In this document: one piece after another, positions 1-7,882 of the stretch | How positions within the stretch are numbered: position 1 is the first letter of the stretch | Layout: each line of letters opens with the position of its first letter | DNA from: Candidatus Rokubacteria bacterium RIFCSPLOWO2_02_FULL_72_37 | GTDB lineage: Bacteria > Methylomirabilota > Methylomirabilia > Rokubacteriales > CSP1-6 | Reading direction: 5' to 3' | Assembly: GCA_001790315.1 (NCBI GenBank) | Contig: MGCE01000072.1 | Location: forward strand, 2,960 to 14,596 | Length of the DNA: 11,637 bases | Made by a program: the position numbers and the translations under genes | Notes under the pieces: generated by a model | Database searches by the model: none | What the model saw: the letters and a program-made list of their open reading frames with translations, nothing else | Told to the model about the DNA's origin: nothing

Positions 1-1
1 C

Positions 2-301
2 GCCCTCGTCCCGACGGCGTACGCGGCGATGACGAGTGACGTGCCCGGCCAGACGGTGGCCGCCGCGGTCGGCTGGGCACTACCGGACGATCCGGCCAAA
101 CCGGGCGTGATCATGGAGTTCCACGACATCGCCACGCGCGAGCAGGCCGAGCGCGCCATCCACGCCATGCTCGAGGAAGCCTTCCAGATCCGCGGCGAGC
201 CGATCCGGGAGATGAAGGTCTTCGCGGTCGAGCACACCGTCGAGCGGGCCGGCTGCGCCCTCGCCGCCGTCACGCTGCTGGCCGAGCAGGACCTGGTCTA
301 G
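2..301 (+). CDS. Pyruvoyl-dependent arginine decarboxylase, C-terminal part (5' end outside window)
   Basis: The family converts arginine to agmatine, a first step towards polyamines, using a pyruvoyl group made by self-cleavage of the proenzyme at a Ser-Ser bond. About 99 residues are visible, and the frame is open to the left edge, so the ATG at 29 is internal rather than the start. Recognition rests on the C-terminal family pattern: a TSDVPG turn, a glycine/alanine strand ending in a P-D-D-P-x-K-P-G-V-I-M-E-F segment, a helix rich in E, A and R, then the I-R-E-M-K...AVEHTVERAGCALAAV end. From memory of the Methanocaldococcus enzyme, the Glu in the V-I-M-E-F segment corresponds to the catalytic acid. 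The cleavage-site serine is outside the window, so activity cannot be judged. It ends in TAG, 32 bases before the methyltransferase gene on the same strand. The family is best known from archaea but occurs in several bacterial phyla. Confidence 0.82.
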   Translation, partial: ALVPTAYAAMTSDVPGQTVAAAVGWALPDDPAKPGVIMEFHDIATREQAERAIHAMLEEAFQIRGEPIREMKVFAVEHTVERAGCALAAVTLLAEQDLV

Positions 302-333
302 GCCCGGCGACCGCTGTCCCGGGCGGTGGCGCG

Positions 334-1107
334 ATGTCCGTGAAGAGCCAGTACGGCGCCCCCCGCCTGTACGAGATCGCCTTCGACATGAACCGGAAGG
401 CGGAGGTCGACTTCCTCGTCCACTGCTTCCGGCGCTACGCCCACCGCCCGGTCCGACGGGTCCTCGACATCGCTTGCGGCACGGGACCGCACCTGACCCG
501 CCTGGCCGGGCGCGGCTACGCGATGGCCGGGCTCGACCTGTCGCGGGAGAACGTCGAGTACCTCCGCGAGCGGTTGGCCGCCGATGGGCAGCGGGCCGAG
601 CTCGTCGTCGGGGACATGACCGATTTCCGTCTCGCCCGTCCGGTGGACGCCGCCATCTGCATGCAGGACTCCCAGGGGCACTTGCTCACCAACGCGCAGC
701 TCCTCGCGCACTTCCGGGCGGTGGCGCGCGCGTTGCGGCGTGGCGGCCTCTACGTCTTCGACCGCTACATGGCCTCCTCGTGGACCGATCCGGCACGGAG
801 CTGGTCCTGGTCCAGGCGGCGCGGTCGGCTGATCGTGCGCGCTTCGTTCTCGGCCCTGAACGAGGTGAACCCGGTGACGCAGACCTTCCGGGAGCGGATG
901 CTCCTGGAGGCCATCGAGAACGGGCGCCGCAAGGTCTATCGCCAGACCCATACGTCGCGGATGGTCTTCCCGCAGGAGCTGCGGGCGCTGGTCGAGCTCG
1001 CGGGCGGCTTCGAGTTCGTCCAGTGGTTCTTCGGGTTCGAGCCTCACCAGGTGCTCGAGCGTTCGAAGCACCCGCTGTTGATGGTCGTCGTTCTGCGCAA
1101 GCGCTAG
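334..1107 (+). CDS. Class I SAM-dependent methyltransferase, substrate unknown
   Basis: A 257-residue Rossmann-fold methyltransferase. SAM-binding motif I is clear at residues 43-51 (V-L-D-I-A-C-G-T-G), followed by the acidic end of the next strand at about Asp68 (G-L-D-L-S) and a further acidic motif at about residues 92-97 (V-G-D-M-T-D). The fourth strand region (A-A-I-C-M-Q-D-S) and the R-R-G-G-L-Y-V-F-D segment near residues 135-143 complete the SAM fold. There is no RNA-binding, radical SAM or membrane segment, and the length suits small-molecule or lipid-like substrates of the Methyltransf_25 type. The ATG at 334 has only a weak G-rich sequence upstream (GGGCGGTGG). It lies 32 bases after the arginine decarboxylase gene and 13 bases before the rRNA methyltransferase gene, so all three may be co-transcribed. 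A role in polyamine methylation would be pure speculation from the neighbour; the exact substrate cannot be read from the sequence. Confidence 0.8.
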   Translation: MSVKSQYGAPRLYEIAFDMNRKAEVDFLVHCFRRYAHRPVRRVLDIACGTGPHLTRLAGRGYAMAGLDLSRENVEYLRERLAADGQRAELVVGDMTDFRLARPVDAAICMQDSQGHLLTNAQLLAHFRAVARALRRGGLYVFDRYMASSWTDPARSWSWSRRRGRLIVRASFSALNEVNPVTQTFRERMLLEAIENGRRKVYRQTHTSRMVFPQELRALVELAGGFEFVQWFFGFEPHQVLERSKHPLLMVVVLRKR

Positions 1108-1120
1108 CCCCGGAGGGCGG

Positions 1121-2296
<1,176 letters not shown>

Positions 2297-2340
2297 CGGC
2301 CGGCCGCGCGCAGCGCCGCCCCCGCCGACGTCCAGCGACG

Positions 2341-3375
2341 TCACCAGCGCCGGGTCTCGCCGTGCCGGAGGATCCAGACGCGGTCGGGGCCGAGCCCGAG
2401 CCGCGCGGCCTCGGCCTCGAGCCGCCGCGGCGGCTCCGCGAGCGGCTCGTCCGCGAGGTCGAAGGTGCCCCAGTGGATCGGCACGAAGCGTCGTCCGCGG
2501 ACGTCGCCGAGGGCCTGGAGCGCCTCCTCCGGAGAGAGGTGGCTCGGCTTCATGATCTCGGGGGGCAGGTACGCGCCGATGGGAACCGCCGCCAGATCGA
2601 AGGGGCCGAGCCGCGCGCCGATCTCGCGCAGCCCCTCGTAGTAGGCCGTGTCGCCGGCGAAGTACAGGCGCTTGCTCCGCCCGGCGACGGCCCAGCCGCT
2701 CCAGAGCCGCTGGTTCCGCTCCCAGGGCGTCCGGCCCGAGAAGTGCTGGGCCGGCACGCAGGTCAGCGTGAGGCCGCGGACCCGACGCTCCTGCCACCAG
2801 TCGAGCTCCTCGACCTCGGTGATGCCGAGGTCGGCGAACCAGGCCTTGAGCCCGAGCGGCACCAGGAAGCGTGGACGATGTGCGGCGGCCAGTCGCTGCA
2901 CGGTGCCGACGTCGAGGTGGTCGTAGTGGTCGTGCGAGATCAGCACGACGTGGATCGGCGGCAGGTCGTCGAACGCGAGCCCCGGCGGGGTCACCCGCTT
3001 CGGCCCGGCGAACGTGACCGGGCTCGCCCGCTCGCCCCAGTGGGGATCGGTGAGGATGTTGACACCGTCCAGCTGGATCAGGAGCGTCGAGTGGCCGACC
3101 CACGTCACGGTGTCGGCACCGGGGTTGCCGCGGATGGCGGCGAGGTCGCTCGGGACGTGGGGCAGGTCGGCCGTGCGGGGCGCGAAGGTCGTCGACAGCA
3201 CCCGCGCGGCGAAGAAGCGGAGGCGGCCCCACATCGCGCCCGGCGCGTACGCGGGGCTCGTGTTGGCGAAGCCCCGCTCGCGGTGATGGGGCGGCGCGCC
3301 GGAGACGGGCCCACCGACTCCCGCGCAGCCGCCCACCGCGAGGGCGAGGAGCAGGAGCGCCGCCGCGCGCGTCAC
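2341..3375 (-). CDS. MBL-fold hydrolase lipoprotein, RomA/NAPE-PLD-like
   Basis: A 344-residue metallo-beta-lactamase-fold protein with an N-terminal lipoprotein signal: a hydrophobic run of A and L followed by a V-G-G-C lipobox, Cys17 being the likely lipidated residue. It is therefore probably attached to a membrane facing the periplasm. Metal ligands are visible: H-x-H-x-D-H at 148-153, His211 in A-Q-H-F-S-G-R, Asp242 in F-A-G-D-T-A-Y-Y, and His301 in I-H-W-G-T-F. The W-V-G-H-S-T segment near 92-97 and the W-x-R-N-Q-R-L-W-S-G-W region at 218-228 place it with the RomA-like and NAPE-PLD-like group, some members of which cleave phospholipid headgroups. The bacterial substrate is unknown. The GTG start was chosen because it gives the complete signal peptide, has GAGGA nine bases upstream (3385-3389), and overlaps the kinase stop by four bases (GTGA), suggesting translational coupling. 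It appears to be the last gene of the minus-strand operon. Confidence 0.84.
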   Translation of the reverse strand: MTRAAALLLLALAVGGCAGVGGPVSGAPPHHRERGFANTSPAYAPGAMWGRLRFFAARVLSTTFAPRTADLPHVPSDLAAIRGNPGADTVTWVGHSTLLIQLDGVNILTDPHWGERASPVTFAGPKRVTPPGLAFDDLPPIHVVLISHDHYDHLDVGTVQRLAAAHRPRFLVPLGLKAWFADLGITEVEELDWWQERRVRGLTLTCVPAQHFSGRTPWERNQRLWSGWAVAGRSKRLYFAGDTAYYEGLREIGARLGPFDLAAVPIGAYLPPEIMKPSHLSPEEALQALGDVRGRRFVPIHWGTFDLADEPLAEPPRRLEAEAARLGLGPDRVWILRHGETRRW

Positions 3376-4679
3376 GCGACGGTGTCCTCGAGCGGCAGCT
3401 CGATGACGAAGACGGCGCCCCCCTCCGGGTGATTGCCCGCCCGCAGACGGCCGCCGAGGTCCGTGACGATCCCGTAGGAAACGGACAGCCCGAGGCCGCT
3501 GCCCTCGCCCGGCGGTCTCGTCGTGAAGAAGGGGTCGAAGATCTTCGGCAGGTTCTCGTCCGGAATGCCCGGTCCGGTGTCGCGCATCTCGACGTACGCC
3601 TTCCCGCCGGCCGACCATACGCGGACACCGAGCAGGCGCTCGCCTGCCCCGCGGAGCATCGCCTGGTGGGCGTTCTGGACGAGGTTCAACAGCACCTGCC
3701 GGAACTGGCCGTCGTCCGTCAGGACGGCAGGACACGGCGCGAACTCGGTCACGACCCGGACGCTGTCCTGCCGGAGCTCGTAGCTCTTCAGCTCGAGGAC
3801 CCTCCACACCTGGTCGGCGAGCGCGCACGGCCGCCGCTCGGGCGTGGAGCGGCGCGCGAACAGCAGCAGGCTCTGGACGATGCGGGCGGCGCGGGTCGCC
3901 TCGTCCGCCACGATGCCGAGCCGCTCACGGACGTGCGGCGTCACCTCGGGGTGCGTGAGCAGGAGGTGGGTCTGCCCGAGGATCGTCGTCAGGGGATTGT
4001 TGATCTCGTGGGCGACGCCCGAGGCCAGCTCGCCGACGGCGGAGAGCCTCTCGGCGCGGAGGAGGTGCTCCTGGGCGCGCCGGAGCTCCTCGAGCTGCCG
4101 CCGGGTCTCCGAGTACAGGCGCGCGTCGTCGAGCGCGATGCCGATCTGGTCGGCCGCCGCTTCCACGAGCGCCACCTCGTGGACGTCGAACCGGTGGCGC
4201 GTCTTCCGGCCGAGCGAGAGCGTGCCGAGGACCCTTCCGCGGCAGCGGATCGGAACGCAGACGAAGCCGAGGATCCGTTCCTCGCGGACGACGGCGCGCG
4301 CGGGCGTGTAGAGACGGGAGTCCTCGAACGTGCGCGCGAGCTGCAGCGTGCGGCCCGCGGCGGCGACGCGGCCGATCAGGCCCTCGCCCACCGGGAGCGC
4401 CCGATTCACCTCCCGCAGGCGCGCCGACATGCCGCGCTCCCCTCGGAGCTCGAGCGTCCGGCCGTCCCCGGACAGCAGGTGCAGGCTCGCGATCTCGTGG
4501 CCCGTCACGTGCGTCAGCGCCTCCACCGCGGTGCGCAGGACGTCCTCGACGTCGAGCGTGCGGCTGACGGTCTCCGCGACCCGGTGCAGGATGCGCAGAT
4601 GCGACTCGGCCCGCGGGCGGCGCGGCGCCTGGCGCGGGCGATCAGCGCGCGAAGGGGAGCGACCGGCGCGCCTGTTCAA
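3372..4679 (-). CDS. Cytoplasmic GAF-domain sensor histidine kinase
   Basis: A 435-residue sensor kinase, read from TTG. After a basic, disordered-looking N terminus comes a GAF domain at about residues 40-185, a short coiled segment, then HisKA with the phosphoacceptor His224 in V-A-H-E-I-N-N-P-L. The HATPase domain has an N box (L-N-L-V-Q-N-A at 331-337), a G1 box (D-T-G-P-G at 367-371), an F box (F-D-P-F-F-T-T at 381-387) and a G2 box (G-S-G-L-G-L at 393-398). All kinase residues look intact. No transmembrane helix or signal peptide is seen, so it probably senses a soluble ligand or redox state in the cytoplasm; the GAF ligand cannot be told. The TTG overlaps the alaS stop by four bases (TTGA), and no other ATG, GTG or TTG in this frame falls between alaS and the GAF domain. 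There is no clear Shine-Dalgarno sequence, which fits coupling to alaS. No response regulator lies in the window. Confidence 0.88.
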   Translation of the reverse strand: MNRRAGRSPSRADRPRQAPRRPRAESHLRILHRVAETVSRTLDVEDVLRTAVEALTHVTGHEIASLHLLSGDGRTLELRGERGMSARLREVNRALPVGEGLIGRVAAAGRTLQLARTFEDSRLYTPARAVVREERILGFVCVPIRCRGRVLGTLSLGRKTRHRFDVHEVALVEAAADQIGIALDDARLYSETRRQLEELRRAQEHLLRAERLSAVGELASGVAHEINNPLTTILGQTHLLLTHPEVTPHVRERLGIVADEATRAARIVQSLLLFARRSTPERRPCALADQVWRVLELKSYELRQDSVRVVTEFAPCPAVLTDDGQFRQVLLNLVQNAHQAMLRGAGERLLGVRVWSAGGKAYVEMRDTGPGIPDENLPKIFDPFFTTRPPGEGSGLGLSVSYGIVTDLGGRLRAGNHPEGGAVFVIELPLEDTVA

Positions 4680-7375
4680 GAGCCCGCGCGTGTGACCAGG
4701 GCATAGACGAGCTCGAGCGCGGCGTCCAGCCGCTCCGGCGCCTTGCCGCCGGCCTGGGCGAGGTCCGGGCGGCCACCACCGCTTCCCCCCACGGCCTTGG
4801 CGACCTCCTGGACGAGCTTGCCCGCGTGGAAGCGCTTGGTCAGGTCCTTCGTGACCGCGGCGACCAGGCTCACCTTGCCGTCGACGACGCTCCCCACGCA
4901 CACGACCCCCGAGCCCAGACGGTCGCGCAGCGTGTCGGCGACCGACCGGAGGCCGTCGAAATCGAGGCCGTCCACCCGCCCCGCGATCACCGCGACGCCG
5001 TTGATCTGGCGCGCCGACGCCGTCAGCGCCTCGGCGCGCGACCGGGCCTGGCGCGCCTCGAGCTCGCCGAGCTGCCGTTCGAGGGCGCGCTGCTCCTCGA
5101 GCAGCTTCTGCAGCCGCCTGGGCACCTCGAGCGGCCCGATCTTGAGGATCTCGGCCGCCTCGCGGAGCGCGGCCTCCTTGCGCGCGACGCTCTCGAGTGC
5201 CGCGGTGCCCGCCACCGCCTCGATCCGCCGCACGCCCGAGGCGACCGCGCCCTCGGCGCTGACCTTCAGGAGGCCGAGCTCGCCCGTCTGGTCGAGGTGC
5301 GTGCCGCCGCAGAGCTCGGTCGAGAAGTCCCCGATCCTGATGACGCGGACGCGGCTGCCGTACTTCTCGCCGAAGAGCGCCATCGCGCCCATCCGGAGGG
5401 CCTCCTCGAGGTCCATCTCCATGCGCGTCACGGGCGTGTTGGCCTGTACCTGCTCGTTCACGAGCGACTCGATCGTCTCGATCTCCCGGTCCTTCACCGC
5501 GTGGCCGTGGGAGAAGTCGAACCGCAGGTGATCGGGCGCCACGAGCGAGCCGGCCTGGGCCACGTGCGTGCCGAGCACCCGGCGGAGCGCGGCGTGCAGC
5601 AGGTGCGTCCCCGTGTGGTGCTGGCGCAGCCCCTGCCGCCGCGAGCTCTCGACGCTCACGGCGACCTCCTCGCGCTCGTGGAAGCCGCCGGTCGCGACGC
5701 GCACGCGGTGGACGATGAGTTTCGAGCCCCGGTAATAGGTGTCCAGGATCTGGCCGCGCCCCGCCCGCCCGGCGAGCGTCCCCGTGTCGCCGATCTGCCC
5801 GCCCGACTCCGCGTAGGCAGGCGTGCGGTCGAGGATCACCTCGACCTCCGCGCCCGCCGCCGCCTCGCGCACGCGGCGGACGCCGCCCTCCGCCGGGTCG
5901 ACGATCGCGAGGATGCGCGCCGGCGCGGTCAGCGTCTCGTAGCCCACGAACTCGACCGGTGGGAACTCCGCCGAGAGCCGCCCGTACACGGCCGCGGCGT
6001 CCGCGTCGGCGCCCACGCCGAACGCGGCGCTGGCACGCGCCCGCTCGCGCTGGGCCTCCATCTCGGCCTCGTACGCCACCTGGGTCTCGTCCGTGACGGT
6101 CCACCCCTTGTCCCGGAAGATCTCCTCGGCCAGGTCGCGCGGGAACCCGAACGTGTCGTAGAGCTTGAAGAGGAAGGCGCCGTCCAGCACGAGCCGACTC
6201 GTCACCGCGGACGGCGTGCGTCGCTGGACCAGGTCGTACTCGTCGATGAGCCGCATGCCCGTGTCGAGGGTCTCCGCGAAGCGCTCCTCCTCCGTCCGCA
6301 CCGCGTCCTGCACGCGCTGCCGCTCGGCGGTCAGCTCGGGGTACGCCTCGCGCATCAGCTCGACGACCCAGTCGACCGTCCGCCAGAAGAACGGCTCGCC
6401 GAGCCCGAGCATGCGCCCGTGGCGCATCGCCCGGCGCATGATCCGGCGCAGCACGTACCCGCGCCACTCGTTCGAGGGCGTCACGCCGTCGGCGATGAGG
6501 AACGTCGCCGCGCGCGCGTGATCCGCGACGACGCGCATGGAGACGTCGTCCTCCTCGCGCGCGCGGTAGGGCTTCCGGGCGAGCGCCGCGATCCGGTCGA
6601 TCAGCGGCGCGAGCAGGTCCGTGTCGAAGTTCGACGCCTTGCCCTGCACGACGGCGGTCACGCGCTCGAGCCCCATGCCCGTGTCGATGGACGGGCGCGG
6701 CAGCGCCGTCAGCGTCCCGCGCGCATCGCGGTTGAACTGCATGAAGACGAGGTTCCACACCTCGAGCCAGCGATCGCACTCGCACGCGGGCCCGAGGCAC
6801 GACCGCCCCGCGGCGACCTCGCCGCAGGGGACGTGGTCACCCTGGTGGAAGTGGACCTCGGAGCACGGGCCGCAGGGCCCGGTGTCGCCCATCGCCCAGA
6901 AGTTGTCCTTCTCGCCCAGACGCAGGACGCGGTCGTCGGCGAGCCCGGCGACCGTCTTCCAGAGGCCGAACGCGTCGTCGTCATCGGTGAAGACGGTCGC
7001 CGTGAGGCGTCGCGGATCCAGCCCCAGCTCGCGCGTCAGGAACTGCCACGCGAACGCGATCGCATCGGCCTTGAAGTAGTCGCCGAAGGAGAAGTTGCCG
7101 AGCATCTCGAAGAACGTGTGGTGGCGCGCCGTGCGCCCGACGTTCTCGAGGTCGTTGTGCTTGCCGCCTGCCCGCACGCACTTCTGGCAGGTGGTCGCGC
7201 GCGCGTAGTCGCGCCGCTCCTCGCCGAGGAACACCGACTTGAACTGCACCATGCCGGCGTTCGTGAAGAGCAGCGTCGGGTCGTCGCCCGGCACGAGCGG
7301 CGACGAGCGGACCCGCGTGTGCCCGTGGCGCTCGAAGTACGCGAGAAAGGCTTCGCGAAGCTCGTTGCCGCTCAT
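4676..7375 (-). CDS. alaS: Alanyl-tRNA synthetase
   Basis: The 899-residue class II synthetase attaches alanine to tRNA-Ala in the cytoplasm and is essential; the length is normal for bacteria. The N-terminal aminoacylation core shows motif 1 (F-T-N-A-G-M-V-Q-F-K near 37-46), the T-C-Q-K-C-V-R-A-G-G-K-H-N-D-L-E-N-V-G segment (62-80), the H-H-T-F-F-E-M-L-G-N-F-S-F-G-D-Y-F-K block (85-102) and the class II glycine-rich motif 3 (D-T-G-M-G-L-E-R, 231-238). A cysteine cluster at 184, 193, 198 and 200 may bind metal. The editing domain keeps its zinc ligands His587 and His591, with Cys689 and His693 in C-G-G-T-H. The C-terminal oligomerisation region carries a Gly-rich G-G-S-G-G-G-R-P-D-L motif at 863-872. 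The start matches the usual S-G-N-E-L-R-E-A-F opening. There is no Shine-Dalgarno sequence before the ATG. It lies 15 bases after recX and overlaps the kinase start. Confidence 0.98.
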   Translation of the reverse strand: MSGNELREAFLAYFERHGHTRVRSSPLVPGDDPTLLFTNAGMVQFKSVFLGEERRDYARATTCQKCVRAGGKHNDLENVGRTARHHTFFEMLGNFSFGDYFKADAIAFAWQFLTRELGLDPRRLTATVFTDDDDAFGLWKTVAGLADDRVLRLGEKDNFWAMGDTGPCGPCSEVHFHQGDHVPCGEVAAGRSCLGPACECDRWLEVWNLVFMQFNRDARGTLTALPRPSIDTGMGLERVTAVVQGKASNFDTDLLAPLIDRIAALARKPYRAREEDDVSMRVVADHARAATFLIADGVTPSNEWRGYVLRRIMRRAMRHGRMLGLGEPFFWRTVDWVVELMREAYPELTAERQRVQDAVRTEEERFAETLDTGMRLIDEYDLVQRRTPSAVTSRLVLDGAFLFKLYDTFGFPRDLAEEIFRDKGWTVTDETQVAYEAEMEAQRERARASAAFGVGADADAAAVYGRLSAEFPPVEFVGYETLTAPARILAIVDPAEGGVRRVREAAAGAEVEVILDRTPAYAESGGQIGDTGTLAGRAGRGQILDTYYRGSKLIVHRVRVATGGFHEREEVAVSVESSRRQGLRQHHTGTHLLHAALRRVLGTHVAQAGSLVAPDHLRFDFSHGHAVKDREIETIESLVNEQVQANTPVTRMEMDLEEALRMGAMALFGEKYGSRVRVIRIGDFSTELCGGTHLDQTGELGLLKVSAEGAVASGVRRIEAVAGTAALESVARKEAALREAAEILKIGPLEVPRRLQKLLEEQRALERQLGELEARQARSRAEALTASARQINGVAVIAGRVDGLDFDGLRSVADTLRDRLGSGVVCVGSVVDGKVSLVAAVTKDLTKRFHAGKLVQEVAKAVGGSGGGRPDLAQAGGKAPERLDAALELVYALVTRAGS

Positions 7376-7384
7376 GGATACGTC

Positions 7385-7390
7385 ATTGTA
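7385..7390 (-). promoter_or_regulatory. Possible extended -10 element before alaS
   Basis: In the 15 bases between recX and alaS the minus strand reads TGATACAAT, which matches an extended -10 (TG, one base, TACAAT). It is the only AT-rich patch nearby in a very GC-rich setting. No -35 resembling TTGACA is found 16-18 bases upstream. If used, transcription would begin only a few bases before the ATG, giving an almost leaderless alaS message, consistent with the missing ribosome binding site. The TGA is also the recX stop codon, so the match may be accidental. Confidence 0.28.
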
Positions 7391-7882
7391 TCACCCGGTC
7401 TCGAGGAGCTCGCGCACCACGCGCGCCACGATGGACGCAGGGTAGCCGCGTCGCAGCAGGTGGTCGCTCAGGCGCGCGGCCGCCCGCTCGGGGCGCGTCC
7501 GCTGCAGGGCGGGCAGCCGACGGCGCGCGATGGCGCGGGCGCGCTCGAGCGCCTCGTCTGACGCCGGGCCGGCGAGCGCCGCGTCGATCAGCGCCGACAC
7601 GATGCCGCGCGCGGCGAGCTCGGCGCGCAGCCGGACGGGCCCGACGCCGCGCGCCGCCCGGGTCTCGACCCAGTGACGCGCGAACGCGGCGTCGTCCAGG
7701 TAGCCGCGGGCGGTCAGGTCCGCGACGACCTCCCCCGCGAGCGGGCGCGGCGCGCCGCGGCGAACGAGGCGCGTGGTGAGCTCGGCGACCGTGAAGGGAC
7801 GCCGGGACAGGAGGTCGGCCGCCGCGAGGCGCGCGCCCCGGGCGTCGAGGACGCGGGCGGGCCGTCGGCGCGGCGCTACGAT
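7391..7882 (-). CDS. recX: RecX, regulator of RecA (start uncertain)
   Basis: RecX binds RecA and RecA-DNA filaments and generally limits RecA activity. The frame gives about 163 residues if read from an ATC at 7882, a usual RecX length. The small all-helical family is recognised by repeated three-helix modules: A-A-D-L-L-S-R-R-P-F-T-V-A-E-L (about 20-35), the conserved A-R-G-Y-L-D-D-A-A-F-A-R-H-W-V-E block (58-73), R-A-E-L-A-A-R-G-I (86-94), then P-E-R-A-A-A-R-L-S-D-H-L-L-R-R-G-Y (131-147). Its place next to alaS and close to recA supports the call. The start is odd: between the pilus ATPase stop at 7876 and the first module there is no in-frame ATG, GTG or TTG. The only upstream candidate found is a GTG at 8065, deep inside the preceding gene. 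An AGGA lies directly before the ATC. A non-standard start or a small sequence error are both possible. The gene ends 15 bases before alaS. Confidence 0.85.
   Translation of the reverse strand: MVAPRRRPARVLDARGARLAAADLLSRRPFTVAELTTRLVRRGAPRPLAGEVVADLTARGYLDDAAFARHWVETRAARGVGPVRLRAELAARGIVSALIDAALAGPASDEALERARAIARRRLPALQRTRPERAAARLSDHLLRRGYPASIVARVVRELLETG

Noticed and set aside
29..301. The 90-residue frame starting at ATG 29 as a complete small protein
   Set aside because: The frame continues to the left edge with family-conserved residues (V-P-T-A-Y-A) before that ATG, so it is the end of a longer decarboxylase.
2297..2340. Possible terminator between the converging rRNA methyltransferase and lipoprotein genes
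   Set aside because: The gap holds short palindromes (GGCCGGCC, GACGTC) but no convincing stem followed by a T run on either strand.
4680..6800. Extending the histidine kinase frame upstream into alaS
   Set aside because: The frame stays open only because of GC bias; the extra translation is low-complexity and overlaps conserved alaS domains. The TTG at 4679 gives a complete GAF kinase.
4826..7561. A plus-strand open frame of about 911 codons opposite alaS and recX
   Set aside because: Same shadow effect over a certain alaS gene; low-complexity composition rich in R, H, E and A, and no motif.
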